Positions 61,906 through 64,000 of a stretch of 64,000 nucleotides of DNA are shown here, one piece after another. The translations under genes and the position numbers were made by a program. Within the stretch, counting starts at the first letter, position 1. Every line of letters begins with the position of its first letter. Below the pieces are notes generated by a model. The model made no database searches, was not told where the DNA came from, and was given only the letters and a program-made list of their open reading frames with translations. Origin of the DNA: CAZYJR01 sp964647905 (lineage in GTDB: Bacteria > Desulfobacterota > DSM-4660 > Desulfatiglandales > HGW-15); contig CAZYJR010000010.1 of assembly GCA_964647905.1 (NCBI GenBank), forward strand, positions 1 through 64,000, read 5' to 3'.

Positions 61906-63081
61906 TCAATCCGGTTGCTCTTCATTCAAGACGAACTCCATCATTGCCGGGTCAATGTTAACCACATAGAGGCGCTCGTTGGGAAGCACAATGTTCGCCC
62001 GGGTGATCCGGAGACTGGTGCGCCCTTGTTCAGCCCCTGAGAGATCCACCGAGGCTTGGACGTTCTTCTCGCTGAGGGTGCTGGCGTCCTTCCTGAGCCC
62101 CCTGACCCTCAGGCGGACCCTGGGATCCACCGGCTCGGTCATCTCCAGGCCCGGAGGCATGTTGCGGACCTCCAACGGGACCCCGACGGTGACCTCGAAA
62201 TCCTGTTGCCCGGCCAAGAGGAGCCAGAGGCCGAAGACCACGCCGAAGACAGCCAGCTTGATCCTCCACCTCCTGAAGATCAGCATCCGAACCCGCTCCC
62301 CAAAAGGGGGCCGGCCTTCTCTTGAAGGGGCATAGGCCTCCCGGATCTCGCTTGCAAGCGCCTCCGGGCCTTCCACGACCTTGAGCTCGCCGGCGCAGGC
62401 AACCGAGACCTCCCCCCTTTCCTCCGAGACCACGGCAACCAATGCGTCGCAGCGTTCAGTCAGCCCGACCGCGGCCCTGTGGCGGGTCCCCCAGTGGGCC
62501 GGGAGTCCTTCGGACGACGTGAGGGGGAGATAACATGCCACCTGCGTGATCCGGCCTCGACTCACCACCATGGCCCCGTCGTGGAGCGGCGACTCCTTCT
62601 GAAAGATGCTGGTGATGATCTCAGGCGTGGGATCAGCCTCCAAAGGGTGCCCCTCGGTAACCAGTTCTTCAACGCTGTCCGCCCTCTCCAGCACGATCAG
62701 GGCGCCGATTCCACGCTCGGCCAAGGCGAAAACCGCACGGGAGATCCCCCTGATCCATTCGTCCGCTGCCACCAAACGGTGAAGGCCCAGGGAACGCAAC
62801 GGGTTCACCCGCTCCAGCACCTGGCGGATCTCGCGCTGGAAAAGGATGATGAGAAGAAGGACCAGCACCTGCCACAGGATCTGAAAGACCCATGTGGTCA
62901 GAAACAGCCCCCAGAATCGGGCGACGGTGAAGACCAGGCCGAAGACCAGCATGCCCACCAGCGCCTTGAACGCCTTGGTCCCCTTGAACCACAGAAAGAG
63001 ATGATAGGAAAACACGGTCAGGAACAGGATGTCCAGCACGTCCCTGGGTCTCAGGTCGGCTATGAGCGCGGGGAAGTTCAT
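61906..63081 (-). CDS. cdaA: Diadenylate cyclase fused to YbbR/CdaR-type domain
   Basis: The 391-residue protein has three N-terminal membrane helices (residues about 15-82) and a DisA_N diadenylate cyclase domain (about 105-245) with the two catalytic motifs DGA at 168-170 and RHR at 200-202. A fourth membrane helix (273-290, KLAVFGVVFGLWLLLAG) then leads to one YbbR domain (295-385), the module of CdaR. CdaA makes cyclic di-AMP and CdaR controls it, normally as separate proteins. Here both are one chain. ATG 63081 has AAGGA ten bases upstream. Confidence 0.9.
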   Translation of the reverse strand: MNFPALIADLRPRDVLDILFLTVFSYHLFLWFKGTKAFKALVGMLVFGLVFTVARFWGLFLTTWVFQILWQVLVLLLIILFQREIRQVLERVNPLRSLGLHRLVAADEWIRGISRAVFALAERGIGALIVLERADSVEELVTEGHPLEADPTPEIITSIFQKESPLHDGAMVVSRGRITQVACYLPLTSSEGLPAHWGTRHRAAVGLTERCDALVAVVSEERGEVSVACAGELKVVEGPEALASEIREAYAPSREGRPPFGERVRMLIFRRWRIKLAVFGVVFGLWLLLAGQQDFEVTVGVPLEVRNMPPGLEMTEPVDPRVRLRVRGLRKDASTLSEKNVQASVDLSGAEQGRTSLRITRANIVLPNERLYVVNIDPAMMEFVLNEEQPD

Positions 63082-63094
63082 CTGCAAGGATCCT

Positions 63095-64000
63095 TCATAT
63101 CCTGCCGTAGATCTCGGCCATACTCCTGAGGCGGGAAAAAGGCGCATGGTCCAGGGCGGCCGGTGCCAGGCGCCACAGCCAGTTCCCACGGCTCGTGGCC
63201 GGTCTGTTCATTCGGTGCTCCTCGCCCAGGCCCAGCACATCCGGCATGGGGAGGACGCAGGTATCCGCAACCGACATCATGGCCAGTCGAACCAACTCCA
63301 GATGGACATCCGAGAAGGTGATCTCCCGCCCTACATAGGCGCTCAGACGCTTCCTCTGCTCCACTGTGGTCTCGTTCTCGAACCAGCCCCTGACCGTGTT
63401 GTTGTCATGGGTGCCGGTATAGACCACGCAGTTTCTCACATGGCGATGCGGGGCGTATGGGTTGGTGGAGAGATCCGGGCCAAAGGCGAAAAGGAGCACC
63501 TTCATCCCGGGGAACCCGAAATGGTCCATGACCTCGTGTACGTCCGATGTAATCACCCCCAGGTCTTCGGCAATTATGGTCGCCTCCGGGACCTCGCGCA
63601 TTACGGCTTCGAAGAACTCCCGCCCCGGGGCCTCCACCCACCGCCCGTTCATTGCTGTTCTTTCGCCCGCCTGGATCTCCCAGTATCCCATGAATCCCCT
63701 GAAATGATCAATGCGGATGCAGTCGAACAGCCCCATATTGCGCCTGATACGGTCGATCCACCATTGGTAGCCGCTCTCCCGGAGGGTCTCCCACCGGTAT
63801 ACGGGGTTCCCCCACAACTGGCCGGTCTCGCTGAAGTAGTCGGGCGGGACACCGGCCACCGCCATGGGCCGCTTGTCCTCGTCCAGCTTGAAGATCTCTG
63901 GATGCACCCACACGTCGGCGCTGTCGTGGACCACGTAGATAGGGACATCTCCCATGATATCCACGCCGTGCTCCTTGGAGTAGGCCCTGACGGCCTGCCA
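63095..64000 (-). CDS. malQ: 4-alpha-glucanotransferase (amylomaltase), partial
   Basis: The reading frame runs past the right edge of the window; 301 residues of the C-terminal part are visible. They include MGDVPIYVVHDSADVW, the nucleophile Asp in CIRIDHFRGFMGYWEI, the acid/base Glu in IIAEDLGVIT and the third acid in TGTHDNNTVRGWF. It transfers alpha-1,4-glucan chains and works with glucan phosphorylase in maltodextrin use. It is cotranscribed with the c-di-AMP synthase 13 bases downstream. Confidence 0.94.
   Translation of the reverse strand, partial: WQAVRAYSKEHGVDIMGDVPIYVVHDSADVWVHPEIFKLDEDKRPMAVAGVPPDYFSETGQLWGNPVYRWETLRESGYQWWIDRIRRNMGLFDCIRIDHFRGFMGYWEIQAGERTAMNGRWVEAPGREFFEAVMREVPEATIIAEDLGVITSDVHEVMDHFGFPGMKVLLFAFGPDLSTNPYAPHRHVRNCVVYTGTHDNNTVRGWFENETTVEQRKRLSAYVGREITFSDVHLELVRLAMMSVADTCVLPMPDVLGLGEEHRMNRPATSRGNWLWRLAPAALDHAPFSRLRSMAEIYGRI

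Noticed and set aside
1..64000. CRISPR arrays, rRNA, tRNA, phage or insertion sequence genes
   Set aside because: No regularly spaced repeats, no tRNA cloverleaf sequences, and no transposase, integrase or phage genes were recognised by reading; the intergenic spaces are too short for most of these.

Overview
The window is a gene-dense, roughly 60% G+C stretch of bacterial chromosome, almost all housekeeping with a few accessory patches. The gene set points to an anaerobic member of the Desulfobacterota (the former Deltaproteobacteria), perhaps a sulfate-reducing or syntrophic lineage. The evidence is the large acyl-CoA dehydratase activase module, a lone HdrB-type CCG protein, bactofilin next to a split b/b' ATP synthase operon, RNase Y together with RNase G, and many PAS/GAF histidine kinases. 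This is inference from gene content; no 16S rRNA or other taxonomic marker lies in the window.

Layout. 0-2.6 kb: a small conserved protein, a lipoprotein and transglutaminase-like pair, and a divergent FecR-domain protein ending at a perfect 63-bp hairpin. 2.6-14.7 kb (minus): rng, a two-gene acyl-CoA dehydratase activase/reductase module, a radical SAM protein, polA, rny, a candidate 6S RNA, zapA and zapB. 14.8-27 kb (minus): atpC-D-G-A-H-F-F', bactofilin, rodA, mrdA, mreD, mreC, mreB, reading as one long cell-envelope and energy block that ends in an intrinsic terminator. The F0 a and c subunits are absent. 27.4-32.3 kb (plus): the classic rpmH-rnpA-yidD-yidC-jag-mnmE cluster, but with no dnaA and no obvious origin.

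32.3-43.8 kb: thiD-thiC (minus), a CHASE2 adenylate cyclase, a YdcF-like protein with dtd, then a MarR regulator with a near-perfect 27-bp operator in front of a glycine-betaine/proline ABC transporter, larB, and small proteins. 44-48.5 kb: an M1 aminopeptidase, HdrB-like protein, and an enoyl-CoA hydratase family protein with an internal deletion. 48.5-59.3 kb: a signalling region with an orphan family-5 solute-binding protein, a YfiR-like periplasmic protein, a CHASE8 histidine kinase and a REC-PAS-LuxR regulator in overlapping frames. These are followed by a PAS kinase, a class I aminotransferase and a PAS-PAS-GAF-GAF kinase. 59.3-64 kb (minus): malQ (cut by the window edge), a cyclic-di-AMP synthase fused to a YbbR/CdaR-like domain, and glgP, a glucan metabolism cluster with a second-messenger enzyme inside it.

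The main unusual signals are: (1) the solute-binding/YfiR/CHASE8-kinase/regulator locus; (2) the CdaA-CdaR fusion inside a glucan operon; (3) an mreD whose first membrane helix is reachable only from a non-canonical ATT start with an ideal ribosome site; (4) short 33-39% G+C patches inside conserved genes of otherwise high G+C; (5) two dispersed repeat types; and (6) the truncated enoyl-CoA hydratase. All family assignments come from reading motifs by eye, without database searches.
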